A model generated the notes under the pieces. That model had not been told where the DNA came from, ran no database searches, and worked only from the letters and a program-made list of their open reading frames with translations. A DNA stretch of 64,000 nucleotides from NCBI GenBank assembly GCA_963726085.1, contig CAVSAR010000001.1:682001-746000 (forward strand), in the 5' to 3' direction. Position 1 is the first letter of the stretch, and every line of letters starts with the position of its first letter. Shown here in pieces: positions 61,851-64,000 of this stretch. The position numbers and the translations under genes were made by a program. Origin of the DNA: ZC4RG30 sp963726085. GTDB lineage: Bacteria; Pseudomonadota; Gammaproteobacteria; Steroidobacterales; Steroidobacteraceae.

Positions 61851-62825
61851 TCAACTGTTCAGGGGGGCGCTGCGCAGGCTACGCGGCAGGCTGAAAACCA
61901 CATTTTCCTCGCGACCGACAATTTCCCGCGGTTCAACGCCACCCCACTCGCGCAGTCGTGCCACCACTTCCTGCACCAGCACCTCCGGCGCCGACGCGCC
62001 GGCTGTGACGCCCACCGCGCACCTGCCCCTGAACCATTCGCGCTGCAGATCGTCCGGACCGTCAACCAGGTACCCGGGCCGGCCAGCCCGCTCGGCCAGT
62101 TCCCGCAGGCGGTTGGAGTTTGAACTGCTGACCGAGCCCACGACGATCAGGATGTCGCACAGCTCCAGCAGGCGCTTAACCGCGTCCTGGCGATTCTGCG
62201 TCGCGTAGCAGATGTCCTCCAGCCGCGGCGCCTGCAACGCGGGAAACCTCGCGCGCAGGGCCTCGACAATGGCCTGGGTGTCGTCGACGGACAAGGTCGT
62301 CTGGGTAACAAACGCGAGAGTCTGGGGCCGGTCGACCTTGAGCTTCTGTGCGTCGGCGACGCTTTCCACCAGATGGATTCGGCCACCGGACCTGGTATCA
62401 AAGCGGCCCATCGTGCCTTCGACTTCCGGATGCCCGGCGTGGCCGATCAGCACTACGTCGCGCGCATCCCGCGCAAAACGTGCCACCTCCAGATGCACCT
62501 TGGTCACCAGCGGGCAGGTGGCATCGAATACCTGGAACCCGCGCTCCTTGGCCCGTTCTTCCACCGCACTGGACACGCCATGCGCGGAGAAGATGACCGT
62601 GGCGCCGTCGGGGATCTCATCGAGTTCCTCGACGAAACGCGCACCCATGGCGCGCAATCGCTCGACCACGTGCCGGTTGTGCACGACTTCATGGCGCACG
62701 TAGATAGGCGCGCCGAATAGCTCGATGGCCCGCTCCACGATGTCGATGGCACGGTCGACACCGGCGCAGAAGCCGCGCGGGCTGGCCAGCAGGATCTGCA
62801 TACCCGGAGCAGTGCCAACGTTCAT
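61851..62825 (-). CDS. ispH: 4-hydroxy-3-methylbut-2-enyl diphosphate reductase
   Basis: Last enzyme of the MEP isoprenoid pathway, a [4Fe-4S] reductase. Signatures: ILLASPRGFCAGVDRAIDIVERA (first cluster Cys), VYVRHEVVHNRHVVE-type block, FSAHGVS, DATCPLVTKVH (second Cys), GHAGHPEVEGTMG, QTTLS, CYATQNRQDAVK (third Cys), VGSVSSSNSNRL and TAGASAPEVLVQEV. 324 residues from the ATG that overlaps the lspA stop (ATGA); a start eight codons later is possible. It follows ileS and lspA in the usual order. Confidence 0.97.
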   Translation of the reverse strand: MNVGTAPGMQILLASPRGFCAGVDRAIDIVERAIELFGAPIYVRHEVVHNRHVVERLRAMGARFVEELDEIPDGATVIFSAHGVSSAVEERAKERGFQVFDATCPLVTKVHLEVARFARDARDVVLIGHAGHPEVEGTMGRFDTRSGGRIHLVESVADAQKLKVDRPQTLAFVTQTTLSVDDTQAIVEALRARFPALQAPRLEDICYATQNRQDAVKRLLELCDILIVVGSVSSSNSNRLRELAERAGRPGYLVDGPDDLQREWFRGRCAVGVTAGASAPEVLVQEVVARLREWGGVEPREIVGREENVVFSLPRSLRSAPLNS

Positions 62826-63352
62826 GTGGTCGCGCGGCTGCGCCGCGCCTCCAGCAAAGATTCCAGGATGATAAGTCCAGCGCCGATGGTGATGCAGCTG
62901 TCGGCGACATTGAACGAGGGAAATGCCGCGCTACCCCAGTGCACATGCACGAAATCCACGACATAGCCCAGTCGCAGGCGGTCCACCAGGTTGCCGATCG
63001 CCCCGGCGGCGATCATCGCCAGCCCTGCACATTGCAGCGGCTGGGCGCGGCTGCTGAGCCGCCGCAGGTAATAGACAATCACGACGCTGACCCCCACCGC
63101 CAACGCCGTAAAGAACCAGCGCTGCCAGCCACTGGCGCGCGCCAGAAAGTTAAATGCAGCCCCGGGGTTATGCGCATGCGTTATATCCAGCACGGGCAGC
63201 AGGGTAACCATCTCATATAGCCCCACCGACCTGGCGACCAGCCATTTGGTCAGCTGATCCGCAACCAGCAGGACCAGCCCCAGGGGCAGCCAGCGCCAGC
63301 CACTGTCCACGGCGGCAATCGCCACGGCCGGGGATTTGGATACCTCAGACAT
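62822..63352 (-). CDS. lspA: Lipoprotein signal peptidase II
   Basis: Inner-membrane aspartic peptidase that cleaves lipoprotein signals. The 176-residue protein has four membrane segments and the conserved blocks LVADQLTKWLV, HAHNPGAAFNF, GAIGNLVDRLRLGYVVDFVHVHW (first catalytic Asp in NLVDR) and FPSFNVADSCITIG (second Asp). The start MSEVSKSPAVA overlaps the ileS end by 8 bp; the longer upstream frame would run inside ileS. It is coupled to ispH. Confidence 0.97.
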   Translation of the reverse strand: MSEVSKSPAVAIAAVDSGWRWLPLGLVLLVADQLTKWLVARSVGLYEMVTLLPVLDITHAHNPGAAFNFLARASGWQRWFFTALAVGVSVVIVYYLRRLSSRAQPLQCAGLAMIAAGAIGNLVDRLRLGYVVDFVHVHWGSAAFPSFNVADSCITIGAGLIILESLLEARRSRATT

Positions 63353-64000
63353 GGCGACGCACCTCCGGCCGGCCCGACACATTGCCGGCACAGCGCCCGC
63401 ACAGCTCCGGGTGCCCTGGATCAACCCCGACATCGTCGGTCCATTGCCAGCAGCGCACGCACTTGGTGCCGCCCGCACGAGTGACCTTGAGCCACACCCC
63501 CGGAATCACGGCGTTGGCCGTTTCTGCGGGGACCGCGTCCCCGGGCGCGTCTGCCACCTCGTGCACCTGCGCCCCCGACGTAATGGTGAGGAACCGCAGT
63601 TCATTGCCCAGGACTGCCAGTCGCCGCGCCTGCGCAGGCAAGCCATAGATATCCAGCTGCGCCTCAAGGGGAGCGCCGATGGTTCCCGCCTCGCGCAGCT
63701 TCTCCAGCTCGCGCTGCACGGCCTGGCGCAGCGCAATCAAGGCATCCCAATCGACGCCGGGTTTGGGCAATGCCGGAAATTCGTACCACGTGGTCAGCAG
63801 CACGGATTTGGCGGCCTGCTGCCTCCCCGGCAGCGCCTGCCAGATCTCCTCAGCCGTAAACGAAAGGATGGGCGCCAACCAGCGCACCATGGCCTGCAGG
63901 ATGTGGAACATGGCCGTCTGCCCGGAGCGGCGCGCGTGACCCGCCGCCGGTGTGGTGTACATCCGGTCCTTGAGCACGTCCAGGTACAGGCCGCCCAGGT
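63345..64000 (-). CDS. ileS: Isoleucyl-tRNA synthetase, C-terminal part only
   Basis: The last ~218 residues of IleRS; the rest lies beyond the right edge. LYLDVLKDRMYTTPA and RSGQTAMFHILQAMVRWLAPILSFTAEEIWQALPG belong to the anticodon-binding helices. The C-terminal zinc finger is CVRCWQWTDDVG...ELCGRC in the expected pattern CxxC...CxxC. Order ileS-lspA-ispH on one strand is conserved in gammaproteobacteria. The frame continues open to the edge. Confidence 0.96.
   Translation of the reverse strand, partial: LGGLYLDVLKDRMYTTPAAGHARRSGQTAMFHILQAMVRWLAPILSFTAEEIWQALPGRQQAAKSVLLTTWYEFPALPKPGVDWDALIALRQAVQRELEKLREAGTIGAPLEAQLDIYGLPAQARRLAVLGNELRFLTITSGAQVHEVADAPGDAVPAETANAVIPGVWLKVTRAGGTKCVRCWQWTDDVGVDPGHPELCGRCAGNVSGRPEVRRHV

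Noticed and set aside
1..64000. CRISPR arrays, rRNA genes, complete insertion sequences or prophage modules
   Set aside because: No regularly spaced repeats, no rRNA-like sequence, and no transposase, integrase or phage structural genes were seen.

Overview
The window reads as chromosomal DNA of a high-GC gammaproteobacterium, most like the Xanthomonadales/Nevskiales/Steroidobacter side of the class. The basis is a homodimeric-type pyruvate dehydrogenase operon (aceE-aceF-lpdA), pilT-pilU, a DUF1841 gene, lipid A type acyltransferases, a large TonB-dependent receptor without an STN domain, and frequent TTG/GTG starts in 4-bp start/stop overlaps. The taxon is inferred from gene families and style only.

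Layout. 0-9.4 kb: mrp-dcd leftward, then a rightward cluster: a HEAT-repeat/Ser-Thr kinase fusion, pilT, pilU, metG, nth, DUF1841. From 2.76 to 6.60 kb this cluster carries eleven frame breaks. Each is explained by one extra base, and four neighbouring genes including the essential metG are hit, so a local sequence or assembly error is likelier than gene decay. 9.4-28 kb: a methyltransferase, two large PAS/GGDEF/EAL proteins, an M61 peptidase, the PDH operon, M17 peptidase-pyrC-rnt, grxD, a BON lipoprotein, a PuuD-like membrane protein and nadC. 28-36 kb: a lipid and envelope locus with a DUF374 acyltransferase, a cytochrome P450, a fatty acyl-AMP ligase fused to an acyl carrier protein, an LpxL-type acyltransferase, an aldehyde dehydrogenase remnant, and a GT2 / LAB_N / GT39 set like the aminoarabinose lipid A pathway. 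36-43 kb: a monohaem cytochrome c converging on a lipoprotein that fuses two FN3 domains, a PQQ-type sugar dehydrogenase and a dihaem module, then a 1087-residue TonB receptor.

43-61.6 kb looks accessory: many small single-gene units, several long non-coding stretches, five same-strand single-gene units in a row (45.3-48.2 kb), a membrane/SEC-C fusion, an orphan mobilisation-type protein, an ABC importer with no binding protein, a TetR/hydrolase pair around a perfect palindrome, stress genes (DsbA-like, Dps, MOSC), three secreted proteins of unknown function and an orphan gene under a LexA-type SOS box. A tRNA-Thr(CGU) closes this stretch. 61.8-64 kb returns to core genes on the minus strand: ileS (partial), lspA, ispH.

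The strongest leads for new biology are the acyl-ACP/P450/acyltransferase locus, the HEAT-kinase beside the pilus retraction ATPases, the SOS-box orphan gene, and the sugar dehydrogenase/dihaem fusion.
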